Assembly: GCF_910594005.1 (NCBI RefSeq)
Contig: NC_057847.1
Location: 28,061,001 to 28,125,000 of the forward strand
DNA length: 64,000 bases
From: Cervus elaphus
Lineage: Eukaryota > Chordata > Mammalia > Artiodactyla > Cervidae
Direction: 5' to 3'
Part shown: positions 50,490 through 62,083 of the stretch, in pieces
Position numbering within the stretch: the stretch's first letter is position 1
How the letters are laid out: every line of letters starts with the position of its first letter
Made by a program: the position numbers and the translations under genes
The notes under the pieces: model-generated
Databases searched by the model: none
What the model was told of the DNA's origin: nothing
Seen by the model: the letters and a program-made list of their open reading frames with translations, nothing else

Positions 50490-51235
50490 TAGTATGTATT
50501 TTAAATCTTAACACTGTACAAGCACTTTGAGCCAGCAATTCCATTTTTCAGAAATTATACTAATGAAATAAGAGTGTGATAAGGATGCTTGAAGGAGTTT
50601 AGTTACAATTATCACAGTGCTGTTCATTACAGCAAAAATAACATTAGAAAAGTCTAACAATTTTATACTAATGATTTGGTAGTGCACATTATTTCCAATA
50701 CAGAATATGGATTCTATACAATGGAATACTATGTAGCTATCAAAATTATGTTGCAGAAATATAATTATGGAAATGTATTTGTTGATATAGAAACATATTT
50801 TTAATGTTATGTTGTGTAAAAAAAAAAGTTCAGTTTATACAACAGGACACAAGTATGAAGGTCTTTCCAGATGGCACAGTGCTAAAGAATCTGCCTACCA
50901 ATTCAAGAGACATAGCTTCAATCCCTGGGTCAGGGAGATTCCCTGGAGTAGGAAATGGAAACCCACTTCTTGCCTTGAAAATTCTATGGACAGAGGGGCC
51001 TGGCAGGCTATAGTCCATGGGGTTACAAAGAGTTGGTCACAACTGAGCAACTGAACACACATACAAGTATGATTCCATATATATGAATATGTGTATAGGT
51101 GTGTGTGTTTGTTTTCGGGAAAATTTGTCCCCAAAACATTGAGTGGTGATCTCGGAGTGGCCAGGTATGTGCTTTTTATTTTCATTTTCTTTGTCTATTT
51201 TTTATTTGCATAATTTTAAAAATTAAAAATATAAC
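50490..51235 (+). repeat. Old L1 3' end split by a SINE
   Basis: GAGCCAGCAATTCCATTTTT, CAATGGAATACTATGTAGCT and the tail TTTTATTTGCATAATTTTAA are L1 ORF2-end/3' UTR text. It is interrupted at 50859-51062. Confidence 0.65.
50859..51062 (+). repeat. Bov-tA SINE nested in old L1
   Basis: GGTCTTTCCAGATGGCACAG through GGTCACAACTGAGCAACTGA. ACAAGTATGA lies on both sides (50849-50858 and 51063-51072). Confidence 0.92.
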
Positions 51236-51689
51236 AGGAATGGATTGCTCCACAGTGCCGTAAGTGTTATATATTATTCTAGCTAGGATTCAACCTGGCT
51301 TTGCCATTATTCTCTTAAAATTGAGGGAATCCAATCTCAGAAATTTTTCAATCCCCTCTCTTCTCTTGAGATTGGAAAAGAAATTCCAGGACATTGGAGA
51401 AGAGCCTCTGCTCTTCGGTTCATCATGGTTGGCACTTCTGATAACTCCTCATCCAAAAGTGAGTGGTTTCACTGGTGGCCATGTGCTCCACAGGGACAGG
51501 GACCATGGCCACAGGGGTTTAGGGCTCAGTCCCCCGGCATCTGTTCAGCCTTTTAACTTCATGGCAGTGCTGGTGGGGCTTGGAAGGAGCTGATATTTCT
51601 ACCCCCACTTTCAAATTAACAGTATTTAACAAACAGGATTTTTTTAAAGGAAGTTTCAAAAAAGTAAACTACTTTGTTATGTCCTTTAT

Positions 51690-51922
51690 TTTAAAAAGTG
51701 TATAAGGGATTAATCTCTTAAATATACAAACAGCTCATGCAGCTCAATAACAAAAAAGTAAACAACCCAATTGAAAATTAGATGGAACATTTAAATAGAC
51801 ATTTCTCCAGAGAAGACACATAGGTGGTCAAAAAGCACATGAAATGATGCTCAATAGTACTAATTATTAGAGAAATGCAAATCAAAACTACAATGAGGTA
51901 TCACCTCACACAGGTCAAAATG
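51690..51922 (+). repeat. L1 3' half, left part
   Basis: AACAGCTCATGCAGCTCAAT, CATTTCTCCAGAGAAGACAC and GAGAAATGCAAATCAAAACT are L1 ORF2 text, broken at 51922 by a SINE and resuming at 52253. Confidence 0.8.
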
Positions 51923-52240
51923 AAAGTGAAAGTCGTTCAGTTGTTTCTGACTCTTTGAGACCCCATGGACTATACAGTCCATGGAACTCTCTAGGCCGGA
52001 ATACTGGAGTGGGTAGCCTTCCAGGGATCTCCAGGGGATCTTCCCAAGCCAGGAATCAAACCAGGTCTAGTGCATTGCAGGCAGATTCTTTACCAGCTGA
52101 GCCACAAGGGAAGCCCAAGAATACTGGAGTGCGTAGCCTATCCCTTTTCCAGTGGATCTTCCTGACCCAGGAATTGAACTGGGGTCTCCTGCATTGAAGG
52201 TGGATTCTTTTCTTTACCAATTGAGCTATCAGGGAAGCCC
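51923..52240 (-). repeat. Dimeric BOVA2 SINE nested in L1
   Basis: Tail AAAGTGAAAGTCGTTCAG, two complementary tRNA-like heads (ending near 52115 and 52240). CAGGTCAAAATG at 51911-51922 and 52241-52252 is an exact 12-bp target-site duplication. Confidence 0.95.
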
Positions 52241-53065
52241 CAGGTCAAAATGGCCATCATCAAAATAATCTACAAGCAATAAATGCTGGAGAGGGTGTGG
52301 AGAAAAGGGAACGCTTCTATACTGTTGGTGAGAATGTAAACTGGTACACCCACTATGGAGAACAGTATGGCGGTTCCCTAAAAAACTAAAAACAGAACTA
52401 CTATATTCCAGTAATCCCGCTCCTGGGATATAGCTGGAAAAAATCATAATCTGAAAAGATACTTGGACCTCTGTGTTTATCGCAGCACTATTTACAATAG
52501 CCAGGACATAGAATTAAGCTAAGTGTCCATCAACAGAAGAATGGATAAAGAAGATGTGGTACATACATGCAATGGGATATTACTCAGCCAAAAAATGAAC
52601 AAAATAATGTCATTTACAGCAACATAGATGGACCTAGAGACTGTCATACTGAGTGAAGTCAGTCAGACGGAAAAGGACAAATAGTGAATGGTATTGCTTA
52701 AATGCAGACTCTAAAAAAATGATTCAAATGAACTTATCTACAAAACACAAATAGTTACAGATGTAGAAAACAATCTTATGGTTATGGGGTGGGGAGGGAT
52801 AAACTGGGAAATTGGGAATGACATATACACATTACTATATATAAAACAGAAAACTAATAAGGACCTACTGTATAGCACAGAAAAATACTCAACTCAACTC
52901 AATACTCAACTCAAATACTTAACTCAATACTATGTAATGACCTATATGGGAAAAGAGGCTATGAAAAAGAGTGGGTATACGTGTAACTGATTAATTGTGC
53001 TGCATGGCAGAAAGCAACACACAACATTGTAAATCAACTCTAATAAAAATAATAATAATAAAGAA
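52241..53065 (+). repeat. L1 3' half, right part
   Basis: It continues the L1 (GCTGGAGAGGGTGTGGAGAA, CAGCACTATTTACAATAGCC, CTACTGTATAGCACAG) to a TAATAAAAATAATAATAATA end. A local CAACTCAA/TACTCAACTC expansion sits at about 52887-52935. Confidence 0.82.
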
Positions 53066-54000
53066 GGTAATGGCATTTAAGCCTTATTTTTAAATGTATA
53101 AGAACAACAGATAACTATTCTTAACACTTTCAGGCAATGAATGACACCAATGAAGACACAATCCTTGTCCCCAAGAAACATAATTAGCTATTTTTCACTG
53201 CTTCCTGGAAAAAGCAGGTCTATGGACAAGAAAGACTTGTTCAGGTCAGGCAGCTGTGTTTCCCTCTCAGCTCCCACCTCTTCCCAAATCCACCATTCCC
53301 AACCCTTGCTACTGTTGCAATGTTGGGTGTTCTGATAGTCAGCTGGATGGTATAGCATTAGCCTGAGATCCCCTTCCAGGTGAATGGATAGGATTTAATG
53401 CTGGGAGATCACTGGACTGGCTGGAGATGGTATAGTGTCTGACCATATACAGGGCCTTGGAAAAAAAAAAAAGCAACAACAGAATGATTTGAAATTGTCT
53501 ATCAGGGGCTGGCTCTAAATGATTTGGTTTCTGCAAGGTTGGAAGAGGGAAGGAAGCTTTATGCAAAAAGGTGCTGGCATCGATACCACCCACCAGATTT
53601 GAAAAGAGCCCATCTGCAGAGAGAAGGAGACTGAAGCCCAGAGAGCTGACACATTACATACCATCCTGGTGTCTGTGTGTTGGACATGTAGATGGTGACA
53701 TTTGAGCCCTACCCTTGTCACATGACTGTGTTCCTTTAGTTAAGAGCACCATTTAATTGGACATAAGACAAATGGTTCAGAGTTGTGGTTTCAGATATTT
53801 AATTGAGATTAAAAAACAAGACCCTTAATAATGACCTTCCAGAATGTAATGGATTGTTTCAAAAGCAAGAAGTGATCAATTGTCTTCCACCCTCATTCGA
53901 GACAGATTGAAAGCTTGAATTATAGCCTGAGAAAGTTTGATTTTCGAAGGAATCCATAGCTATGGATTATGTGTGTTTCTCCTTGGTGTTACTATAATGT
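53066..54000. other. Intergenic, nothing recognised
   Basis: No convincing exon on either strand. An A13 tract lies at 53460. Confidence 0.4.
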
Positions 54001-54004
54001 ACTC

Positions 54005-54135
54005 CTTATTTAGCACTTACATTGCATCAGGTTCTGTGCTAAACATTTCAAATGCTTTTTTTCCTTCACTAAATCTGTACAGTAACTCTGCAGAGTAAGT
54101 ATTACATACCCCAAAACACAGGTGAAAGAACTGAT
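54005..54135 (-). repeat. MIR SINE relic
   Basis: TATTTAGCACTTACATTGCA, CAGGTTCTGTGCTAAACATT and the CAAAACACAGGTGAAAGAAC end correspond to the complement of MIR. Confidence 0.55.
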
Positions 54136-54160
54136 GTTTAAAGATTTTAATTCTTGAACT

Positions 54161-54502
54161 TTCCTGGTGGCACAATGGATAAGAATCCACCTGCCAATGC
54201 AGGAGACACGGGTTCAATCCCTGGTCCAGGAAGATTTCACATGCCACAGAGCAACTAAGCCCATGTGCCACAACCATGAGACCGTGCTCTAGAGCCCACG
54301 AGCTGCAACTACTGAGCCTTTGTGCTGCAACTACTGAAGCCCACCCGTCCAGAGCCTGTGCTCCACAACAAGAGAAGGCACTGCAATAAGAAGTCCATGC
54401 ATCGCAACAAACAGCAGCCATCCCCCTCACCTGCAACTAGAGAAAGCCTGAGCAAAGCTACGAAGACCCAGCACAGCCAAAAATAAATAAATAAATAAAT
54501 TT
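54161..54502 (+). repeat. CHR-2-like tRNA SINE with (AAAT)n tail
   Basis: The head CTTTCCTGGTGGCACAATGG, the body of GCAACTACTGAGCC-type phrases and the AAAATAAATAAATAAATAAA tail are diagnostic of cetartiodactyl CHR SINEs. Confidence 0.8.
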
Positions 54503-56409
54503 TTAAATGGCTACTGGCAAAATAGAGCCTGAAATTTTTTTAAAAATTCTTTTTCAAGTTTACAAGTATCAAGTTTGCCTGATTTCAAAGTCTAACCCTT
54601 AACTGCTACTTTCCAACCATTTAGGATGATTTTGGCTGCAAGGAACAGGAAAATCCCAGCTCAGTATGCCTAAAGGAAAGTGTTATAACTAACATAACCA
54701 GAGGTCCAGAGGGAATGTGGCATCAGGGCAGCGTGTCGGGGCCCAGGCTCCTCTTCACAGAGACTCCCTTGATTCTGCCCCGACTCCTACACCACCCCAC
54801 CCCCTCTATATTTTAGCTTCATTCTCAGGCTGAGACCAAGAGGACTTATCAGTTCCAGGAATCATATCCTGGCTAAACAACATCCAGTAGAAGAAAGGAA
54901 CTGTGCATTTCTTGTCTCTCTTTTAAGAACAAGGAGAAGACCTTTCCCAGAAAGCCCCCAATCCTCAGAAGACTTTCTCCCGCATCTGTTTTTCCAGAAA
55001 TAGATCATATACATTCTTAATTACTGACAAGAGGAATGGGGTTACTGTGACTGGCTTAGATTAATCATCTAAGGAGAAACAGATTCTGATGACTTGGGAA
55101 CTTGGACCACTGTACTCCAACTGTTATCAATTAATTGTAATGCTTCAGAACCACCTGTTAGGTTTACCACTAGCAATGTCATGGACTTTGGATAGTAACA
55201 TTACCTTGAATTTTATCTTATTTTCTACCTCAGTTTTTTCCTATTCTTATTTTCCAATATATTGAAATATGGGTTTATGTGTAAGTGACCTTTTTAGAAT
55301 GAGGTGAAGTAAAAATAATAATGATTAAATATAATTAAGTAAATATTTAGACATTTAAATTTTAAAATAGTGCTGATTTTATTGGTATCCTTGCTTTATT
55401 ATAAATAAAATAAAACCTTGCTAATAAAACCTTGCTTTATTGTCTGTGGACTTCTTGTGAAGGAACTGTGCTAGTACAAATTATGTGCATATTTATGACA
55501 TTTTGGGTTATTCTGCAAGACCAGGTTATATTTTTAAGAGAAACTCCTTGACAGTGAACACTGTTAAGCCTAGGATTGATGAGATTGCTGGATTTCCTCT
55601 AGAGGTCTTGGCATATAAAAATTAATTATAAATAACTACCCATGTGATTGAAGCAGTTTTGCTGGATGAAGAGGACTTGATCAGTCAATTTTTTATTCAA
55701 AACCCATCTCTTATTTTTCTAGACACTGAGCAGGATGGAAAAGTATGAGATTCAGATTCTTCCCCAAAGGAGTTTACCAACAGGAAGGCAAGGCAATTCC
55801 TCCTACACAAAACAATCAGATAATAGTCACAGACACTGCATGGTTCAGGCAATTCTGGGTTAAACTCTGTTTTCCTATCTGTAGTGAAAGAAGGTTGGGG
55901 TGCCCACAAAACCTCTTGATTCTGACAGTGCTTTAAACTTCTGTAATCCTGTGATGCTTCTAATGCTATGAATCTGTCTCTATTTCCTCATCTCCATATT
56001 GAGACTTAATAAAGTTAAAAGATGGGCCTAAAACAACACTAAAGCTAGAATCAAGGCAAACCCTGATACAGCAGGACACTCAGTTAATGGGTTTTGTGGG
56101 CTCTTTTGTTAGAGGGAAACAAAATCACAGCAAAAGAATCTTATGTCAGGTGGGGGTTTATACAAAATAGAAGAGAACTTCCAAGATAAATTGTGAGGTC
56201 TCCTCCTAAGTCTTTAGTATCTACAACCAACAAATGAGGCCCCAGGATGGTCACGGAGATATCATGATTTAGCAAAGAAAGATTTAAGTATGTTCAGTGT
56301 ACCATTCTTATGAAAGAAAGAACTTAGCACATAGTAGGTGACTGATAAATATTTATTGATGTAATTAAATAAATCGAGTGATTGAATGAATGAATAAATG
56401 TTATCAAAT
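54503..56409. other. Intergenic, no gene
   Basis: An ancient dispersed repeat is possible at 54640-54900 but was not named. At 55389-55441 CCTTGCTTTATT is duplicated around an A/T-rich 29-mer (possible slippage or A-rich insertion). A MIR/L2-type tail is possible at 56325-56400. Confidence 0.4.
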
Positions 56410-56794
56410 GTTTCAGAATGATAAAGATGCGATACATACATACAATGGAATATTACTCAGCCATAAAAAGAACAAAAAAAGTCATTTGAAGGAAATAGAT
56501 AGACCTGGAGATTATCATACTGAGTGAAGTAAGACAGAGAAAGATAAGTATCATATGATATCACTTATATGTGGAATCTAAAATATAGTACAAATGAGCT
56601 TATTTATAAAACATAAATAGACTCATGGACATAGAAAACCAGCTTATGGTTACCAAAGGGGAAAGGGGTGGCAAAGGGATAAATTAGGAGCTTGGGATTA
56701 ATAGATACAACCTACTGTATATAAAATAGATAAACAATAGGAACCTACTTATAGCACATGCAATGATATTCAATATTTTATAATAACCTATAAC
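56410..56794 (+). repeat. L1 3' end, left part (split by BovB)
   Basis: GGAATATTACTCAGCCATAA, TGAGTGAAGTAAGACAGAGA and CACTTATATGTGGAATCTAA are L1 3' text, resuming at 57943. Confidence 0.8.
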
Positions 56795-57942
56795 GGGCTG
56801 GATCATAGAAAAAGCAAGAGAGTTCCAGAAAAACATCTATTTCTGCTTTATTGACTATGCCAAACCTTTGATTGTGTGGATCACAGTAAACTGTGGAAAA
56901 TTCTGAAAGAGATGGGAATACCAGACCATCTGACCTGCCTCTTGAGAAACCTACATGCAGGTCAGGAAGCAACAGTTAGAATTGGACATGGACCAACAGA
57001 CTGGTTCCAAACAGGAAAAGGAGTATGTCAAAGCTGTATATTGTCACCCTGCTTATTTAACTTATATGCAGAGTACACCATGAGAAACGCTGGGCTGGAA
57101 GAAGCACAAGCTGGAATCAAGATTGCCGGGAGAAATATCAATAACCTCAGATATGCAGATGACACCACCCTTACGGCAGAAAGTGAAGAGGGACTAAAAA
57201 GCCTCTTGATGATAGTGAGAGAGGAGAGTGAAAAAGTTGGCTTAAAGCTCAACATTCAGAAAACTAAGATCATGGCATCTGGTCCCATCACTTCATGGCA
57301 AATAGATGTGAAAACAGTGGAAACAGTGGCTGACTTTATTTTTCTGGGCTCCAAAATCACTGCAGATGTGACTGCAGCCATGAAATTAAAAGACGCTTAC
57401 TCCTTGGAAGGAAAGTTATGACCAACCTAGACAGCATATTAAAAAGCAGAGACATTACTTTGTCAACAAAGGTCCGTCTAGTCCAGGCTATGGTTTTTCC
57501 AGTGATCATGTATGGATGTGAGAGTTGGACTGTGAAGAAAGCTGAGCACAGAAGAATTGATGCTTTTGAACTGTGGTGTTGGAGAAGACTCTTGAGAGTC
57601 CCTTGGACTGCAAGGAGATCCAACCAGTCCATCCTAAAGGAAATCAGTCCTGAATGTTTTTTGGAAGGACTGATGCTGAAGCTGAAACTCCAATACTTCG
57701 GCCACCTCATGCGAAGAGTTGACTCATTGGAAAAGACCCTGATGGTGGGCGGGATTGGGGGCAGGAGGAGAAGGGGACGACAGAGGATGAGATGGCTGGA
57801 TGGCATCACCGATTAGATGGACATGAGTTTGGGTAAACTCCGGGAGTTGGTGATGGACAGGGAGGCCTGGCATGCTGCGATTCATGGGGTTGCAAAGAGT
57901 AGGACACGACTGAGCGACTGAATTGAACTGAACTGAACTGAT
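56795..57942 (+). mobile_element. BovB LINE 3' portion nested in L1
   Basis: A relatively well preserved BovB half. A frame from 56876 to 57421 gives HSKLWKILKEMGIPDHLTCL, LRYADDTTLTAESEEGLKSL (catalytic YADD) and FIFLGSKITADVTAAMKLKD. A shifted frame (57418-57816) continues to LLRVPWTARRSNQSILKEIS and DSLEKTLMVGG. One frameshift near 56862 and one near 57410 break it, and it is 5'-truncated, so it is not active. It ends in GAACTGAACTGAACTGA. The A-rich target leaves no certain duplication. Confidence 0.92.
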
Positions 57943-58036
57943 AATGGAAAAGAATCTGAAAAAGAAAAGATATATGTGTACAACTGAATTACTTTGCTTG
58001 TACACCAGAAACTAACACAGTGATAGTTCAATTTTT
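57943..58036 (+). repeat. L1 3' end, right part
   Basis: ATGGAAAAGAATCTGAAAAA, ACTTTGCTTGTACACCAGAA and CTAACACAGTGATAGTTCAA complete the L1. Confidence 0.75.
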
Positions 58037-58190
58037 TTATATTTATTTATTTGGCTGTACCGAGTCTTAGTTGTGGCATATGAACCCTTAGTTGGGGCAA
58101 GTAGGATCTAGTTTCCTGACCAGGGATTGAGTCCAGGGCCCCGGCATTGGGAGCACAGAGTCTTAGCCATAGGACCACCAGGGAAGTCCC
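58034..58190 (-). repeat. CHR-2-like SINE nested in L1 tail
   Basis: ATTTATTTATTTGGCTGTAC to GACCACCAGGGAAGTCCC is the complement of a CHR-type SINE. ATAGTTCAAT appears on both sides (about 58023-58032 and 58192-58201). Confidence 0.85.
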
Positions 58191-58201
58191 TATAGTTCAA
58201 T

Positions 58202-58561
58202 GTTTTTAAAAAAGTGTTTCAGGCTGTGTTTCCTGTTAAGCAGAATCAAGAGACAAAGAAGGAGGCAGGGAAGAGGACGAGAACGACCAGGCAGAGAAAT
58301 GAGCTCTGATGCAGTCTGAATGAAGGCCTCCACCAACCACAGTAGGGCTCTGGAACTGGCGTGGTCTTCCAGAGTCATTCCAAATTGGGTCAAGAAGGCC
58401 TAAGCTTTATACCCACTCTGATCAGCTTTGGATGTGGGCCGTCCATAGAAGGATGCCTTGGACAAGGAAGTTCCTCAAAGAGACAATCCCCAAACAGAGC
58501 TGACAGTGGGAACTGTCTTCTGAGAGTCCTACCAATAGGGAGAATACATCTGCAGCAGATT
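58202..58561. other. Intergenic, possible old LTR, not assigned
   Basis: GC-balanced stretch with a hint of LTR-like organisation but no recognisable consensus. Confidence 0.3.
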
Positions 58562-58998
58562 AAATAGTAGCCCCCCAATGATACAAACAAATCCTAGCCT
58601 GTGACTGTGACTTCATTTGGAAAAAGCATCACTGCAATTGTAATTAAGTTAAAGATCTCAAGATGAGACTACCCTGGATTACCTAGGTGGTCCCTAAGTC
58701 CAAAGACAAGTGTCTTTATAAAAGAGGAAGAGGAGAAGACTCAGAGACACGGGGGACATGTCCATGAGAAGACAGAGATGTAGATTGGAGTTATGCAACC
58801 ACAAGCCAAGAAGTGCCTGGAGCCACCAGAAGCTGGAATAAATGAGAGGTTCTACCCTAGAGCCTTCAGAGGGAGCGAGGTCCCACAGACACCTTGATTT
58901 CAGACATCTTGCCACCCAAACTGGCAGAAACTAAGTTTTTGTTGTTTTAAATGACTCAGTTTGTGGTAATTTTTCTTGCAACATCCCTAGGAAACTAA
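58562..58998 (+). repeat. MLT1-like (ERVL-MaLR) solo LTR
   Basis: It contains a start-side TAGCCCCCCAATG segment, a TTATAAAAGAGGAAGAG-type segment, GACACCTTGATTTC, CAGAAACTAAGTTTTTGTTG and the terminal GGAAACTAAGTCCTG, in MLT1/MaLR order. Confidence 0.6.
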
Positions 58999-60334
58999 GT
59001 CCTGAATGGGGATCTCTGGGTAACTCATCTCAGTGGCAAGGATTGAGAAAGGTGGGGTTTCTGGTTAAACCCATGAAAACTCAGAAACCTGTTTTTTAAT
59101 GTTTCAATTCATTTAAGGTTTTTTGAGGAGGGATTGCTCATGAGAAATGATACACAGAACAGACATTAGTAATCTTAACAATCACTGTACATGACATAGA
59201 ATGACTCCAGATTCTGAGGCTGGTGTATGTTCTTAGTATAAAACGACCTAATTACCTGGTAGGATCCCTGTAGAATTCCCACAGAGGCAGGCTACACTGG
59301 TATTCTTTCAGAGACACCTACTTTACATTCTTACCTAGAAAGGACATTTTTGCTATAATATATCTTATTTCCAAAAAAGAATTATAATATTTCTTATTCT
59401 AATGTGGTAACTGTACATTTATAGACTTTCTACAAATATTATCAATTATATACATTATGTGACTATAATTGCTTATAAACTGTGTGTGCTATAATTTAAT
59501 TGTATTTTGAATAAAAGATTTGCATTTTGTAAGAGCATTAGGTATTTAGCTACCAAGTCACTAAAAGAAAAGAAATCAAATTAACATGGAAAGTTTAAAA
59601 ATATTTACGTTTTAACTAAAATAAAGGGGGGGACCCAGATTTTTCTTACAGAGAATTAAAGTGATCTTTACAATTCAGAAATAATATTCCATCAAGAAAA
59701 TTGCATTTGTGCTATTTGAAAGGCAAGGAGAGGGTATACATCTATGAAATACAAAGCCTAGAACTGAAGGTTTATAGAAAAACCTGGAAAATCATCATAG
59801 CTTATTTTTGAAAAGGCTCTTGCCCCCATGAAATTTTGATGTGTTCTTTACATAGCTGAATTGTTTCCCTTCATTGTTGAGTGTCACAAGGCAGAGAGGT
59901 CTAGAATTACCATGTTATGAATGTGACTGAATTGGTTTAAAAAATATTTCAAAATAGGTAGTTAGCAACAGGGGATTGAAATTCTCATTTAACAATCAGT
60001 ATTATTTTAAATGACTGCAAGATTTGTTTTTCACATCTAGGCAGTACTAATTGGTCACACTGAACACAAAGAAATGTTATATTTGGTAATATTTAACATC
60101 AGTTAAAATATCCTAATACTTGGGTTTTAGCCCAATTTCTTTGCTTCTTTTAAGTCAAAGAAACCCTTTAAGGAAGAAAAAAGTGACTATAGCAGGAGGG
60201 AGCAAGTAAAGAGAGAAGGAAGACTGAGGAAATGAGATGAGAGGAATCAAGAAGCTCAGAGACAAATGGGACAAGCATTCAAGGAAGAGATTTCCAGTCT
60301 GAAACTCTTCTAGAGAATAGAAAAATAGAGAACA
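58999..60334. other. Intergenic, nothing recognised
   Basis: AT-rich, no gene and no nameable repeat. Confidence 0.4.
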
Positions 60335-60885
60335 CAAACTCATTTTATAAAGCTAGTATAGCCTTTATACCAAAACCACGCAAGTACAGAAAGAAAATTT
60401 ACAGGGCATTTTCCTCATGAACATAGATATACAGACAGGTAAAATATTGCCAGCCTAAATCCAGCAATGTATGAAGAAATAATAAACCATGATGAGGTTA
60501 GGTTTATTTCAGAAAATACGAGGTAGTTTAACATAGTTTTACTATCATTACAATATCAACAAAACAAAGAAGAAAAAGCACATAAACATTTCAATCAATG
60601 TAGAAAAAGGATTTGATATACAGTGAGAAGAATTCGTGATTTTAAACAATGCTTAGCAAATCAGGAGCAATAAGAAACTTTTACTCTCATGAAAGGTGAA
60701 CATATTACATACAGTGAACATTACATATTCACTTTTCCAATTACATAGTGAACATTAAAAGTGCAATGTGAAAGTCATTCTCTTTAAAGTCAAGAATAAG
60801 ACAAGGATGCCCACTATTATTATTACTGCCAGTTCAATATTGTATTGGATGTACTTGAGGCAAAGGAGGGGGAAAAAGATACTAA
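60335..60885 (+). repeat. Old L1 ORF2 fragment
   Basis: GCCTTTATACCAAAACCACG, AATCCAGCAATGTATGAAGA, CAATCAATGTAGAAAAAGG and AGACAAGGATGCCCACTATT follow L1 ORF2 order with heavy decay. Confidence 0.65.
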
Positions 60886-60949
60886 ACTGTCAATATTTTC
60901 AGGGGGACAGCCACATACAATGAGACCCTGCCATTATAGAAGAATTGCT

Positions 60950-61120
60950 TTGCCGCCAGGGCTCTAAAGACAATGTCCACTAGTGTTTGCTGTTGAATCC
61001 CTGGGGTATCCCTGCTTCCTACATCTTCTTACTCTCTGGAGTGTACTTCTCTCGAAATAAATCCACTTCTCACCTATTGCTTCATCTCCGTGTTCTTTCG
61101 CAATGAAGCAAGAACTTTAA
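60950..61120 (+). repeat. Possible endogenous retrovirus LTR 3' portion
   Basis: AATAAA at about 61057-61062 is followed by CCACTTCTCACCTATTGCTT and TCCGTGTTCTTTCGCAATGA, which resembles the R/U5 end of gamma-type LTRs. No internal region or primer-binding site could be confirmed. Low confidence. Confidence 0.3.
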
Positions 61121-61861
61121 ATTCACCAGCAACAAGGCAACAGCATGATCTGTAATCCCAGAGCTCAAACATTACGGTCTAGAATCTACATGAGTATAAC
61201 ACGAAGGCCCTATAGATCCTGGCACAAAAGGCCACTCCAGGCAAACACCATTCAACAAACTGACAGACCCAAGAAACCACTCAGGCCAGTGCTATTTTCC
61301 ATTTCTGCCCTCAGCGGTTTTTCCAGCATCAACTCAGAGATCTCACTGAACTGCCATCTTGTATGAAAGCAGAGGTTTCTTCTTGGGCTCCCCGGTACCA
61401 TTCTGGTACACTCAATTTTGGTTCCAGGTCGACATTTTATAACTTGACCTATGCATCCAGTCAGTGATTTATCCTGAGTTGCTGACCATTCACAATCTCT
61501 CTGTTATCTGCTTTGTATTACAAATCGTCACTATGTCTTCTCTTTTGCAAAGAATGTGGCTACATCATTAGATCAATAAATGTTTTTAAATAACATTAAA
61601 TTAGCATTTTTAAAGAAGCTAATGCATGTCTTGGCTGCACTTAGAAGTCAGAATTTATCAATGTCATTGATTAAGTCTCCACCTTTGCACACACTCTCTT
61701 CTGTCCATCTCTTCCCACTACCCTCCTAAAGGTTGTTATTGAAACACCTCTCAGATTGCCAGGGGGTGGGGTTGGTTATAGTGCCCTCATGTATCTCTGC
61801 TTTGCAATGGCATTTAAAAACTTTCAAAGGACATATTATTTTCATTCATGTAAAATATATT
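61121..61861. other. Intergenic, nothing else recognised
   Basis: No exon; unassigned. Confidence 0.4.
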
Positions 61862-62073
61862 TGGGCTACCCTGGTGGCTCAGATGGTAAAGAATCTTCCT
61901 GCAATGCTGGAGACCTGGGTTCAATCCCTGTTGGGAAAATCCCCTGAAGGGGGGCATGGCAACCCACTCCAGTATTCTTGCCTGGAGAATTCCAAGGACA
62001 GAGGAGCCTGGCAGGCTACAGACCATGGGGTCACAAAGAGTTGGACATGACTAAGCAACTAAGCACAGCACAC
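61862..62073 (+). repeat. Bov-tA SINE with exact target-site duplication
   Basis: Complete unit from TGGGCTACCCTGGTGGCTCA to CTAAGCACAGCACAC. AAAATATATT flanks it at 61852-61861 and 62074-62083. Confidence 0.95.
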
Positions 62074-62083
62074 AAAATATATT

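Noticed and set aside
57418..57816. 132-codon frame with a clear protein motif
   Set aside because: It is the C terminus of the BovB reverse-transcriptase ORF in a truncated element, not a host gene.
61862..61945. tRNA-like A and B box
   Set aside because: It is the tRNA-derived head of a Bov-tA SINE, not a functional tRNA gene.
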